From: an uncultured Selenomonadaceae bacterium
Lineage (GTDB): Bacteria; Bacillota; Negativicutes; Selenomonadales; Selenomonadaceae
Reading direction: 5' to 3'
Assembly (NCBI GenBank): GCA_905234365.1
Contig: CAJOHI010000009.1
Span: forward strand, 1-46,988
DNA length: 46,988 bases
The notes under the pieces are model-generated. The model worked only from the letters and a program-made list of their open reading frames with translations. It ran no database searches and was not told the DNA's origin. Both the position numbers and the translations under genes were made by a program. Positions 1 through 9,863 of the stretch are shown in pieces (the stretch's first letter is position 1; the number at the start of each line of letters is the position of its first letter).

Positions 1-39
1 GTTAGTTATATTTTACTAAAACGTACAACCTAAGTCAAC

Positions 40-90
40 AAAAAATGCGCCTTACATCCCCAGCATTAAAATGCGGGGTCTTACGGCGCG
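40..90 (-). terminator. GC-rich hairpin with U-run downstream of the DeoR-type gene
   Basis: On the minus strand an outer stem GCGCC/GGCGC (85-89 with 47-51) and an inner stem CCCC/GGGG continuing into GCAT/ATGC enclose a short loop. They are separated by a six-by-six internal loop, and six U follow at 40-45. This fits a rho-independent terminator for the leftward gene that ends at 179. The internal loop and high GC are unusual, so an IS200/IS605-type end or another structured RNA is an alternative. The rest of 1-178 shows no gene. Confidence 0.5.
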
Positions 91-178
91 AATGATAAAA
101 TTTAACACCAGTGATAGGTTTACATTTATCAATAAGATTGATTCTAAATTTGTCTTTGATATTGTTGCTCTAAATTAT

Positions 179-934
179 TTATTTATTTTTTGTTACAGTT
201 TCAATTTTAATCTTTTTTGCCTCTAAATTGTTTTTGGTTACGTCATCTATTCGATCATCAGTGTAAATGGCATTTATTTTTTCATAAGGCAATAAAGGAA
301 CAACACCAATTTGTTGAAATTTTTCCGACTCAGTTAAAATGATAGCCTCTTTTGAGCTGTTTATCATATCTCTTACGGCTTCCGCTCTCATAAGGTCTCC
401 TGCCATTGCTCCACGTTCATTAAAACCGTCAGTTCCCATGAAGAATTTATTTACATAAAAATTTTCTACGCACTTTTTTATTAAAGGACCGACCATAACC
501 TGCGCTTCATTTTGATATTCTCCACCGAGCAAAATCACATGCGCTCCTGATTTATGTCTTATAAATGAAGCAATAAATACCGAATTTGTTATTATGGTTA
601 TATCGCGTCTTTGAGTAACCAATTCTTCAGCCAAGAGAGCACAACAAGAGCCTGATTCAATCATTATAGTTTCGCCGTCTTTTATGTTTTCTAAAGCCTT
701 TTGAGCTATTCGGCGTTTCACATCGTAATTAAATGAAAGTCGATTGCTTACGTCATCACTCGATACCATTGTAGCATATCCATGTGCCCTACTTAAAAAG
801 CCTTTTTTTTCCAACTGTGATAAATCTTTTCTAATCGTAACTTCTGATACGCCAATAGCTTCGGATAATTCTGCTACGGTGACCTTTTTCTTCTCGTGTA
901 AGATGTTTAAAATCTTTGTGTGACGTATTTGCAT
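179..934 (-). CDS. DeoR-family transcriptional regulator
   Basis: A sugar-responsive DNA-binding repressor. The N-terminal winged HTH (residues about 3-55) has the DeoR pattern VTVAELSEAIGVSEVTIRKD, followed by a DeoRC sensor domain with the phosphosugar-binding pattern MIESGSCCALLAEEL and IITNS. Length (251 aa) is normal for the family. I start it at the ATG at 934, which lies 8 nt after AAGGGG; an ATG two codons upstream is too close to that site. It is divergent from a methyltransferase gene and has its own extended -10 promoter. The effector and target are not visible. The nearby deoB and bglA are possible sugar-linked targets, but that is only positional. Confidence 0.88.
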   Translation of the reverse strand: MQIRHTKILNILHEKKKVTVAELSEAIGVSEVTIRKDLSQLEKKGFLSRAHGYATMVSSDDVSNRLSFNYDVKRRIAQKALENIKDGETIMIESGSCCALLAEELVTQRRDITIITNSVFIASFIRHKSGAHVILLGGEYQNEAQVMVGPLIKKCVENFYVNKFFMGTDGFNERGAMAGDLMRAEAVRDMINSSKEAIILTESEKFQQIGVVPLLPYEKINAIYTDDRIDDVTKNNLEAKKIKIETVTKNK

Positions 935-964
935 TATCATTTCCCCTTAATTTTATTTTGCTTC

Positions 965-992
965 ATTATATCACATTATTTGTTTTAGTAAA
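965..992 (-). promoter_or_regulatory. Promoter of the DeoR-type gene
   Basis: On the minus strand TATAAT (965-970) is preceded by TGA, making an extended -10. TTTACT (987-992) lies at a 16-nt spacing as a weak -35. The predicted transcript starts about 25 nt before the chosen ATG. Confidence 0.55.
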
Positions 993-1004
993 TAGAAATT
1001 TCAT

Positions 1005-1035
1005 TTGAAAATGATGTTCTTTTGATAAATATAAT
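1005..1035 (+). promoter_or_regulatory. Possible promoter of the methyltransferase gene
   Basis: TATAAT at 1030-1035 lies just upstream of the GGAG ribosome binding site. The only -35-like element, TTGAAA at 1005-1010, is 19 nt away, so this is a weak or regulated promoter. It sits between divergent genes and could be controlled by the neighbouring DeoR-type protein. Confidence 0.4.
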
Positions 1036-1059
1036 TTTAGAAATGGAGAAATAAAATTT

Positions 1060-1809
1060 ATGTTAGCTTTAAAACAAAATTCTATCAATCTTGAAATTAG
1101 CTTGAATCGTCGTATTGAAAATTATTGGAACAAGCGCAGTAAAGATTTTAGCCGAGTTCGTCGTATTGAATTAAATGGCATTGACGCTAATATTTGGCAA
1201 AACCTTATTGAACAACACCTGCCACAGGAAAAAGACCTTAACATTTTAGATGTCGGCACAGGCGCAGGATTTTTTGCCATTATTCTTGCAAAACTTGGTC
1301 ATAAAGTTACTGGTATTGATATGTCATCAGCGATGCTGCTTGAAGCAAAAAAAAATATGCTCCAATATGGATGCCGTGCTGATTTTATAAAAATGAATGC
1401 TCAAGAATTAAATTTTGACGATAAGATTTTTGATGTGGTAATAAGTCGTAATTTAACTTGGACTTTGCCTGATGCTATGCAAGCCTATCGTGAATGGCAC
1501 AGAGTTTTAAAAATTGGCGGTATGCTTATAAATTTTGATTCGGATTGCGGTCAAACAACTTTTTCTAAAAAATCTGATGAAGCTGATGTCCACGCAAACA
1601 TTAACGATGATTTATTGCAAGAATGTAATGATATTAAAAATAATTTGCGAATCAGTACGCACCGCCGTCCCGATTGGGATATTCAATGTCTTGACGAATT
1701 AGGTTTTAATGTAACTTTCGATGAAAATATTGCTCCAATGGTACATCAAGATAATAATTGTCATTATGATTCTATTCCAATTTTTGCTGTTTATGCTAAA
1801 AAAGCTTAA
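1060..1809 (+). CDS. Class I SAM-dependent methyltransferase, substrate unknown
   Basis: A Rossmann-fold methyltransferase of 249 aa. Motif I is LDVGTGAGFFAIILAKLG (about residue 65), followed by the acidic end of strand 2 (GIDMSSAML) and a motif IV region DVVISRNLTWTLP. The core resembles the UbiE/Methyltransf_11 group. ATG is preceded by GGAGAAATAAAATTT. It stands alone between a divergent DeoR-type gene and a convergent secreted-protein gene, so context gives no substrate. The C-terminal 70 residues contain no motif I recognise. Methyltransferase is well supported; anything more precise would be a guess. Confidence 0.8.
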   Translation: MLALKQNSINLEISLNRRIENYWNKRSKDFSRVRRIELNGIDANIWQNLIEQHLPQEKDLNILDVGTGAGFFAIILAKLGHKVTGIDMSSAMLLEAKKNMLQYGCRADFIKMNAQELNFDDKIFDVVISRNLTWTLPDAMQAYREWHRVLKIGGMLINFDSDCGQTTFSKKSDEADVHANINDDLLQECNDIKNNLRISTHRRPDWDIQCLDELGFNVTFDENIAPMVHQDNNCHYDSIPIFAVYAKKA

Positions 1810-1820
1810 AATACAGTTAA

Positions 1821-2348
1821 TTATGCAGCGGCGGTAAATGTGACAGAAAACATATTATAATTATAATCCATATTTCCGTTGACTATTATAAATCTGTTTG
1901 CTGCCGAACACCAGCGACGAGCATCAATATTATTATTACTTCGCCATGAATCAACGAAAATAGACATTTCACCTTTATTGACACCTAATGTCGCCAAAAT
2001 TAAAACGAGATTCTCGCCTAAATTATTCATTGCAACACTGTCACTAGCCGTGCCGACAATCATTATTTTTGAGACGTAACCTTCTTTATTGGCGAAAAGA
2101 CTAATCGTCGTACCGTGTCCGATGCTGCCGTTGCCGCAAATATAAGTATCGTAATTGTCATTACTCATTGACTTTTGTGGCATTTTTTTAATTATCATGT
2201 TGCTTTTTTTCATCTCTTGAGCAACCTCATTAAAACGATAATAAAAGCCGTCGCAACCATAATCGCTGATTCTTACAGGTACAACAGCAGAGCAAATATT
2301 TGTAATGAGCATTAAAGTCAAAACAATGAATGAAGTTTTCCAAGTCAT
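1821..2348 (-). CDS. Secreted protein of unknown function
   Basis: The product is 175 aa with an N-terminal signal peptide (WKTSFIVLTLMLITNICSA, cleavage likely after SA), so it should be exported. The mature part is a mixed alpha/beta-looking sequence with four Cys and no motif I recognise. I start at the ATG at 2348, which follows GGAGGTGCTTACA; the upstream in-frame start overlaps this ribosome binding site. It converges on the methyltransferase gene with an 11-nt gap. Conserved-hypothetical exported proteins of this size are common in Negativicutes genomes; no function can be assigned. Confidence 0.7.
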   Translation of the reverse strand: MTWKTSFIVLTLMLITNICSAVVPVRISDYGCDGFYYRFNEVAQEMKKSNMIIKKMPQKSMSNDNYDTYICGNGSIGHGTTISLFANKEGYVSKIMIVGTASDSVAMNNLGENLVLILATLGVNKGEMSIFVDSWRSNNNIDARRWCSAANRFIIVNGNMDYNYNMFSVTFTAAA

Positions 2349-2476
2349 TGTAAGCACCTCCATTGATTATTTGATTTATTATCTCATACTTTCGTGAAAA
2401 ACAAATTAAAAAGCCTCAATTTAAATGCGATAAAATCATAAATTCAAATATTATTGTAGCATTACAATTAAAATAA

Positions 2477-2485
2477 TGTTATAAT
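2477..2485 (+). promoter_or_regulatory. Extended -10 promoter before the flippase gene
   Basis: TGTTATAAT: a TGn extension directly before a perfect TATAAT. No good -35 lies at 16-18 nt. It is about 48 nt upstream of the ATG at 2534. Confidence 0.5.
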
Positions 2486-2533
2486 TTTGTTGCGAACTAT
2501 GAATTAATCAAGGCGGTGTTTCCGATTCAAAAT

Positions 2534-4195
2534 ATGGAAAATCAATCTGACAATAAAAATAATGTCAGTAATGAAAATACATCAAGCAAGAGTGAAAAAT
2601 TTTTAAAAGGTACATTAATTTTAACGATTGCAAGTTTTGTTGTTAAAGTCATTGGTTCACTTAATTGGATTTTCGTTTCAAGAATCTTAGGCGGTGAAGG
2701 CATTGGCTTATATCAAATGGCATTTCCGATATATTTCTTTGCAATGACAATTTCGCAGGCAGGTGTACCGGTTGCAATTTCAATCATAACAGCGGAAAGA
2801 GTAGCACTAAACGATATTTATGGTGCAAAGAGAGTTTTTAAAATTTCGATGGCGCTGATGTTGGTTACAGGAATATTTTTTTCAGTGCTGACATATTTCG
2901 CAGCGGATTGGCTGATCGAATGGCATTTCATTCGTGACGCAAGAGCTTACATGTCCGTCGTCGCACTTGCACCTACCGTATTTTTCGTAACTTTTTTAGC
3001 ATCATCAAGAGGTTACTTACAAGGCTGGCAGCGAATGACACCAACGGCAGTAAGTCAGATTGTCGAGCAAATCTTTCGCGTAATTACGATGATTTTGCTT
3101 GCCGATTTATTCCTGCCAATGGGTTTAGAGTATGCGTCGGCAGGTGCAAGTTTAGGAGCCTTAGCCGGAGCAGTAACCGGTTTAATTGTGCTTATTTACT
3201 TCCACATAAAATTAAATCACGAAATTGACATCAAATATGGCGTTGACTTAAAACCAACTGAAAAATCAGCAAATGAATCCGCATTTTCAATAATGAAACG
3301 CATTTTTAAATTGTCATTGCCGGTTTCAGCAGCGTCGATAATGCTGCCGGTAGTGTCGAATTTGGATTTAATGATTGTGCCTCAAAGATTGGAAGTCGCC
3401 GGTTACAGCGTTCATCAAGCAACAGAATTGTTTGGTTATTTAACAGGAATGGCGGTTCCACTCGTCAATCTTGCAACGATTTTAACAGCTTCGCTTGCCG
3501 TTTCAATCGTTCCGGCAATTTCAGAGGCAAGGGCACTCAAAGATACAACGAGAATTTATCGGCAGACGGCGGCGGCAGTAAGAATATCAAATTTTGTATG
3601 TTTTCCGGCGTTCGTGATCGTCTTTCTGCTCGCAACGCCTATTGCTTCGTTGATTTACAATGCACCTGGCGCAGGTCCTGCAGTAATGATTTCAGCGGTA
3701 TCAATAATTTTGCTTGGACTTCATCAAGTTTCAACCGGCGTGCTGCAAGGCTTAGGACATACTACAATACCAATGGTCAACATGATTTTGGCGGCAGCAG
3801 CGAAAGTTGCACTTAACTGGACTTTGACGGCGATACCGGCACTCGGAATTATGGGTGCAGCTTGGGCAACGGCGGCAGATATGGGTGTTGCGGCTTTTAT
3901 CAATCTTTATTTCATTTATCGTTATATTGGTTATAAAATGGAAATTGGTCAGCTAATTAAAACTATTGGTTCGGCAGCAGTTATGGCGCTTGTCGTTAAA
4001 TTTTTCTATGACTTCACCATTGCACAATTTAATATGGCAGTGTTTTCACTTTTTGGCGCCGTTATAGTCGGCTGTGTCGTTTATATTGCAACTATGGCGG
4101 TGATTGGCGGTATGCTCGAAGAAGACATGCAGCGTATTCCAATGATCGGTAAAGTTGGTGTTAAAGTCTTTCGCAAAATTGGAATATTTAAATAA
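2534..4195 (+). CDS. MATE/MOP-superfamily polysaccharide flippase (SpoVB/MurJ-like)
   Basis: A polytopic inner-membrane protein (about 553 aa, 12-14 predicted hydrophobic helices) of the polysaccharide-transporter branch of the MOP superfamily. It resembles SpoVB/YtgP/MurJ proteins that flip undecaprenyl-linked intermediates. Recognisable pieces are the first helix region FVVKVIGSLNWIFVSRILGGEG and GLYQMAFPIYFF, typical of SpoVB-like proteins. A GTG at 2516 overlaps the ribosome binding site AAGGCGGTG, so I use the ATG at 2534 although the spacing is long (15 nt). In a non-sporulating Gram-negative organism the likely cargo is lipid II or a surface-glycan precursor. It precedes deoB, separated by a terminator. 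Confidence 0.82.
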   Translation: MENQSDNKNNVSNENTSSKSEKFLKGTLILTIASFVVKVIGSLNWIFVSRILGGEGIGLYQMAFPIYFFAMTISQAGVPVAISIITAERVALNDIYGAKRVFKISMALMLVTGIFFSVLTYFAADWLIEWHFIRDARAYMSVVALAPTVFFVTFLASSRGYLQGWQRMTPTAVSQIVEQIFRVITMILLADLFLPMGLEYASAGASLGALAGAVTGLIVLIYFHIKLNHEIDIKYGVDLKPTEKSANESAFSIMKRIFKLSLPVSAASIMLPVVSNLDLMIVPQRLEVAGYSVHQATELFGYLTGMAVPLVNLATILTASLAVSIVPAISEARALKDTTRIYRQTAAAVRISNFVCFPAFVIVFLLATPIASLIYNAPGAGPAVMISAVSIILLGLHQVSTGVLQGLGHTTIPMVNMILAAAAKVALNWTLTAIPALGIMGAAWATAADMGVAAFINLYFIYRYIGYKMEIGQLIKTIGSAAVMALVVKFFYDFTIAQFNMAVFSLFGAVIVGCVVYIATMAVIGGMLEEDMQRIPMIGKVGVKVFRKIGIFK

Positions 4196-4214
4196 AAATT
4201 TTTAACTAAAAAAC

Positions 4215-4238
4215 AGTCCGCTGACTAGGCGGGCTTTT
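4215..4238 (+). terminator. Rho-independent terminator after the flippase gene
   Basis: A 7-bp stem AGTCCGC/GCGGGCT with one G-T wobble and a 7-nt loop, followed by TTTT. Confidence 0.65.
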
Positions 4239-4275
4239 CGATTATATTATCAAAATTACACGAGGTGTTTTTTAT

Positions 4276-5457
4276 ATGGAAAAAATTAAAAGAGTATTTT
4301 TGATTGTGCTGGATAGTTTTGGAATTGGTGCCGAGCCGGATTGTGCAGACTTTGGCGACGACGAAACTTGTAATACCTTTAAGTCAATTTACAATTCAAA
4401 AAATTTTAGTGTGCCCAATTTACAAAGACTTGGACTTTTTAACATTGACGGCATTGATTTTGGCAATGCTGTAAATAAACCGTCGGCGAGTTTTGCAAGA
4501 CTTAGAGAACTTAGTCGCGGAAAAGATACGACTATTGGACATTGGGAAATTGGCGGCATTGTATCTGAAAAGCCGCTGCCGACTTATCCAAATGGCTTTC
4601 CTGCTGACGTTATGGACGAACTCTCAAAAGTGCTTAACAGAAAATTACTTTGCAATAAGCCTTATTCCGGTACAAAAGTTATTCACGACTACGGTCAAGA
4701 GCACGAAGAAACAGGCGCTTTAATCATTTACACTTCCGCTGATTCGGTTTTGCAAATCGCTGCACATGAGGAGATTGTGTCGGTTGAGCAACTCTATAAT
4801 TATTGCCGAATTGCACGAAAAATTATGACAGGCAACCACAATGTCGGCAGAATTATAGCGCGGCCATTTATCGGCAAGTATCCAAATTATGAGCGTACGC
4901 CTCGCCGTCATGATTTTTCACTTGAACCGCCGCAAGATACGATTTTAGACGTTTTAAGCCGTGAAAATTTCGACGTAATTGGCGTTGGCAAAATATTTGA
5001 CATTTTCGCCGGACGCGGAATTACCAGGTCACTTGGAATCAATGAAAATAATGCTGACGGCATGAACAAGACATTAAAAGTCATGGACGAAGATTTTAAC
5101 GGTCTTTGCTTTGTAAATCTTGTTGATTTTGATATGGTTTATGGACACCGCCGTGACGTTGACGGATATGCACAGGCAATGATGGATTTTGACATTCAAT
5201 TAGGCAAATTTATCACCAAGATGAAAGATGATGATATCTTAATGATAACTGCAGATCATGGCTGCGATCCGTCAGCGAAAGGCACAGACCATACTCGCGA
5301 ATATGTTCCATTACTGATTTACGGCAGTAAAATTAAATCTGTTAATCTCGGCACTTATCCGACATTTGCAACAATAGCCGCAACAATCGCTGATATTTTC
5401 AATGTTAAATTGTCAACAAAAGGTGAAAGTTTTCTGAATCTCTGCAAAAATTTTTGA
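4276..5457 (+). CDS. deoB: Phosphopentomutase
   Basis: Interconverts (deoxy)ribose 1-phosphate and 5-phosphate in nucleoside salvage, using two Mn ions. The 393-aa length is standard. The alkaline-phosphatase-fold metal sites are present: N-terminal VLDSFGIGAEPDCADFGDD, the phosphothreonine loop KDTTIGHWEIGG (Thr near residue 86) and the C-terminal TADHGCDPSAKGTDHTRE. GAGGTG lies before the ATG. It is monocistronic as far as can be seen, with terminators on both sides. A DeoR-family regulator 3.3 kb away is a conceivable but unproven partner. Confidence 0.96.
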   Translation: MEKIKRVFLIVLDSFGIGAEPDCADFGDDETCNTFKSIYNSKNFSVPNLQRLGLFNIDGIDFGNAVNKPSASFARLRELSRGKDTTIGHWEIGGIVSEKPLPTYPNGFPADVMDELSKVLNRKLLCNKPYSGTKVIHDYGQEHEETGALIIYTSADSVLQIAAHEEIVSVEQLYNYCRIARKIMTGNHNVGRIIARPFIGKYPNYERTPRRHDFSLEPPQDTILDVLSRENFDVIGVGKIFDIFAGRGITRSLGINENNADGMNKTLKVMDEDFNGLCFVNLVDFDMVYGHRRDVDGYAQAMMDFDIQLGKFITKMKDDDILMITADHGCDPSAKGTDHTREYVPLLIYGSKIKSVNLGTYPTFATIAATIADIFNVKLSTKGESFLNLCKNF

Positions 5458-5463
5458 AATATA

Positions 5464-5523
5464 AAAAAACATCTCATTCGTTTTTGATAAATCAATTATG
5501 CAAAAATCTTTGAGATGTTTTTT
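5464..5523. terminator. Bidirectional terminator between deoB and the glucosidase
   Basis: AAAAAACATCTCA (5464-5476) pairs with TGAGATGTTTTTT (5511-5523) around a 34-nt loop. U-runs occur on both strands, serving the two convergent genes. Confidence 0.75.
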
Positions 5524-5565
5524 ATATTTAAAAGCGACAATACGGGTTAATATTCAATCTGTTAC

Positions 5566-7068
<1,503 letters not shown>

Positions 7069-7749
7069 TTATGCCATTAAGTTTTTTTTGTCAATCTTGC
7101 CTTCGGCAATGAGTTCATCAACCCAAGCACCGTGATGATGTTTAGCATAATCAGCATTGATTGTGCCGTCCTTCATACCTTGCAGTGAATCCGGATTTAC
7201 TCCAACGGCAAGATAAATATGACCAAGCGCTGCGGCAAATCCGACACCTGCCGCGATTGAATGAAGCGGAATCATCCAAGCACGAATCGAATTATCAATT
7301 ACACCGTTTCCAAGCCAAAGGACAATGCCACTCAAAACCAAAACGCACCAGAGGCCCATTTGTAAAGCGATATTCATCTTTTCGCCGCCATTGTAAAAGC
7401 CTTGTTTCGGCATTTTTGGATCGCGACCGAGAAGTTCACCTGGAAACTTGACTAAAAAAGTCATATCGTCTTTATTAAAACTCAACACTTGACCAAAAAG
7501 CGTAGCGTAGCCGTCACGAGCAATGAAAAGACCGATAATTGGTGTGACAATGAAAATCACAGCAAAGAAGCGGTGCATATTTTGCAACGTTGCGGAACCA
7601 AGTGCATTGTAAATAAAGCCGAATTGTTCAGGCGCATAGAGAGGCAATGCCGTTAAAAACAGCATCAAGAAAGAAATTCCGTTAAGCCAATGGCAGAGGA
7701 TAAAGCCTTTTTTGTGACGAGGCAAAAATTTATCTCTAAGAGACATCAT
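7069..7749 (-). CDS. fdhC: Formate dehydrogenase cytochrome b556 subunit
   Basis: The membrane-anchor subunit (FdnI/FdoI/FdhC type) passes electrons from the iron-sulfur subunit through two b hemes to menaquinone. Four hydrophobic helices are visible, with candidate heme-ligand His in FILCHWLNG, NMHRFFAV, PLHSIAAG and ALGHIYLAV. The open frame extends 33 codons further upstream, but that part overlaps fdhB. The start is set by AAGGTGGTGATT before two adjacent ATGs (7749/7746), 13 nt after the fdhB stop. About 226 aa, normal for the family. It is the last formate-specific gene of the operon. Confidence 0.92.
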   Translation of the reverse strand: MMSLRDKFLPRHKKGFILCHWLNGISFLMLFLTALPLYAPEQFGFIYNALGSATLQNMHRFFAVIFIVTPIIGLFIARDGYATLFGQVLSFNKDDMTFLVKFPGELLGRDPKMPKQGFYNGGEKMNIALQMGLWCVLVLSGIVLWLGNGVIDNSIRAWMIPLHSIAAGVGFAAALGHIYLAVGVNPDSLQGMKDGTINADYAKHHHGAWVDELIAEGKIDKKNLMA

Positions 7750-7762
7750 AATCACCACCTTA

Positions 7763-8548
7763 TTAATTAGATTTTTTACCCATAATTTTACTGAGCACAA
7801 AAAGACCGGCAATACCGGCAGCTGCGCCGACACCTGCAATTTTTCCAATAGGACGAATTACATCTTTCCAAAGATTTATAGATGCAGGCGTTTTAGGATC
7901 AACAGGCAATCCGTAAACTTCCGGCTTGTCAGGCAAAATGTACATCATGTGAGTACCACCGACTCCATTAGGTTCAACGCCATAAAGATTGGCATTTGGA
8001 AATTGATCCTTGACGTAAATAAGCCTGCTGCGTGCAAGTTCTCTCATTTCCTCAATCGTGCCAAAGTCAATAGCTTGAGCAGTACAAGTCTTTGCACATG
8101 CCGGAACCATGCCTTTTTCAATTCTGTCGAAACACAAATCGCATTTAGTTGACTTGTTGCGATCCGGATCGACTCTCGGAACATTAAACGGACAATTAAT
8201 CGTGCAATAACCGCAGCCAACGCATTTTTCCTCGTCAATTACGACGGCGCCGCTGTCAAGTCTGCTAATTGCGTTTTCTGGACAACCTTTAAGGCAACCA
8301 GGATCTTGACAGTGCATACATTGAAACTTAATGAAGTCCCAATGGAATTTGCCTTTTTCATCAACACGCTCATTCATCTTGATAAGATTAATAGTTTTGC
8401 TCGTAAGGTCAGCATGAGATTGATATTGTCCTTCAAAAGGCGTTGAAAAATCGGCAGGTAAATTGTGCCACTGTTTACAAGCAACCATACAAGCTCTACA
8501 GGCGCTGCACCTTGCAACGTCGTGAAGCATTGCCATTTCCTTAGCCAT
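7763..8548 (-). CDS. fdhB: Formate dehydrogenase iron-sulfur subunit
   Basis: The ferredoxin-like subunit (FdnH type) carries four [4Fe-4S] clusters between the molybdopterin subunit and cytochrome b. Cys motifs: CSACRACMVACKQW, CMHCQDPGCLKGCP, CVGCGYCTINCPFNVP and CDLCFDRIEKGMVPACAKTC. A single C-terminal transmembrane helix (about residues 238-256, AGVGAAAGIAGLFVLSKIM) anchors it. The ATG at 8548 follows AGGAAGTGATAATT; the GTG at 8557 lies inside that site. About 261 aa, slightly shorter than E. coli FdnH. Unusually it is separated from fdhA by fdhE and three small unrelated genes. Confidence 0.95.
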   Translation of the reverse strand: MAKEMAMLHDVARCSACRACMVACKQWHNLPADFSTPFEGQYQSHADLTSKTINLIKMNERVDEKGKFHWDFIKFQCMHCQDPGCLKGCPENAISRLDSGAVVIDEEKCVGCGYCTINCPFNVPRVDPDRNKSTKCDLCFDRIEKGMVPACAKTCTAQAIDFGTIEEMRELARSRLIYVKDQFPNANLYGVEPNGVGGTHMMYILPDKPEVYGLPVDPKTPASINLWKDVIRPIGKIAGVGAAAGIAGLFVLSKIMGKKSN

Positions 8549-8590
8549 AATTATCACTTCCTAACTTTTGATATTAATTTTAAAATCTCA

Positions 8591-9109
8591 TTACATAACT
8601 TTTTCAAATCTGAAGGAATAATCAAAGTCTTGAATATCATTTTCAAGTTGCCTATTCATTCTTGGTTCTGGATTATGCGGATTGTAAAATTCTACGATAT
8701 GAAAGCCGCATTTATTAACGTAAAAGTGAATATTTCGCCTTTCAAAATAAGGTGTAACCGTCGTCCAAATTTTTGTATTCGGGTAAAGTTTTTCCATTTC
8801 TTGCCAAGCAGCATAGCCTATGCCTTTACTGTGACAATCAACATTGATAAAAAATAGCAACAACTCATTATGATTCGTTTCGGCATTGATAACTACAATC
8901 ATTCCGCCGACAATTTTATTTTCATTGACGATATTATAAGTGACTGCGCCAGGTGCATTAAACGATTCAATAACATCACTGCGCGGAATAATTTCTTCGC
9001 CGTTGTCGCCAAATTGCTCAATTACAGCCTTTTTGAAAGCGACTTGAATATTTACAATAAATTGTTCCTTTTCAGATTCTTTAATTTTTACAAGTTTAAC
9101 ATCTAACAT
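8591..9109 (-). CDS. GNAT-family N-acetyltransferase
   Basis: A small acetyltransferase of 172 aa. The acetyl-CoA-binding motif A is VDCHSKGIGYAAWQEMEKLYP (about residue 91). Strand 4 (NELLLFFINVDC) and the C-terminal FYVNKCGFHIVEFYNPHNP segment are also typical. Substrate is unknown. It lies 33 nt before fdhB and 15 nt after the VOC gene, the third of three small cytoplasmic enzymes inserted into the formate dehydrogenase operon. No strong ribosome binding site is visible, so it may depend on translation of the gene before it. Confidence 0.82.
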   Translation of the reverse strand: MLDVKLVKIKESEKEQFIVNIQVAFKKAVIEQFGDNGEEIIPRSDVIESFNAPGAVTYNIVNENKIVGGMIVVINAETNHNELLLFFINVDCHSKGIGYAAWQEMEKLYPNTKIWTTVTPYFERRNIHFYVNKCGFHIVEFYNPHNPEPRMNRQLENDIQDFDYSFRFEKVM

Positions 9110-9124
9110 AAAATCAACTTCAAC

Positions 9125-9508
9125 TTATTCCGTAATTTCAATTTGATTGCCTTCAAGGTCGATAATGCAGCTTTCGTAATAGCCGTCGCCGGTTGTTCTC
9201 GGTCCACTGATAACTTCAAAACCGTCATTTTTAAGTTGTGCTGTCAATTCGTCAACCTTTTCTTTGCTGCCGACACTAAATGAAATATGTGCAAAGCCGG
9301 TGCGAGTCAAGTCTTTTGAAACGTCTACCATGTCAGCCTTATTCATGATTTCAAGTCTTGCCTCACCGTCGAAGGTCAGAAAGTAAGAGCGAAATTTTTT
9401 AACCGGATTATGATAACCGTTGTTCGATTTTGCATTAAAATACTTGATAAAAAATTCGCGAGTTTTTTCGAGGTCATTAACATACATTGCAACGTGTTCA
9501 ATTTTCAT
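9125..9508 (-). CDS. VOC (glyoxalase/bleomycin-resistance fold) protein
   Basis: A 127-aa vicinal-oxygen-chelate protein with paired beta-alpha-beta-beta-beta modules. It starts [20 protein letters not shown], has a central FAHISFSV, and ends [15 protein letters not shown], whose Glu is the usual metal ligand. Members include lactoylglutathione lyase-like and thiol-transferase enzymes; the sequence does not tell which. It lies between the cupin and GNAT genes in the formate dehydrogenase operon with short gaps. Family confident, role unknown. Confidence 0.85.
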   Translation of the reverse strand: MKIEHVAMYVNDLEKTREFFIKYFNAKSNNGYHNPVKKFRSYFLTFDGEARLEIMNKADMVDVSKDLTRTGFAHISFSVGSKEKVDELTAQLKNDGFEVISGPRTTGDGYYESCIIDLEGNQIEITE

Positions 9509-9529
9509 TTTAACAGCCTCGCTTGTTGA

Positions 9530-9847
9530 TTAATTTTTTACTGAAATTTTGATAACTTTTGCAATATCGTCGCCGTTGTTCCAAATTGAATGTGGCGTTG
9601 TACCTTTAACATAAAACATTTCGTCTTTGTGAACGATATTAACCTTTTCGCCTTCGTAAATTTTGACTTCACCTTCAACTACAATGAAAATATGGTCATC
9701 TTCGTGAGTGTGATTGCCTTCAGGACCACCGCCATTTGGCTCAATGTAAGCAACTGCACCCCAATGAATTTTGCCCATGTCGTCAAAAAGTTTTTTAGCC
9801 AAGAATTTTGAATGTCCAGGCGGTGTTATAAAATCATTTTTAAGCAT
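9530..9847 (-). CDS. Small cupin-domain protein
   Basis: A 105-aa single-domain cupin. Motif 1 is GNHTHEDDHIFIVVEGEVKIY and motif 2 is GTTPHSIWNNGDD, giving the His/Glu metal site of the family. The ATG at 9847 is 9 nt after GAAAGG; the longer open frame would overlap fdhE. Such proteins can be sugar- or dioxygenase-like enzymes or ligand sensors, and nothing here distinguishes these. It is the first of a cupin-VOC-GNAT trio inside the formate dehydrogenase operon. Confidence 0.8.
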   Translation of the reverse strand: MLKNDFITPPGHSKFLAKKLFDDMGKIHWGAVAYIEPNGGGPEGNHTHEDDHIFIVVEGEVKIYEGEKVNIVHKDEMFYVKGTTPHSIWNNGDDIAKVIKISVKN

Positions 9848-9863
9848 GATACAAGACCTTTCA

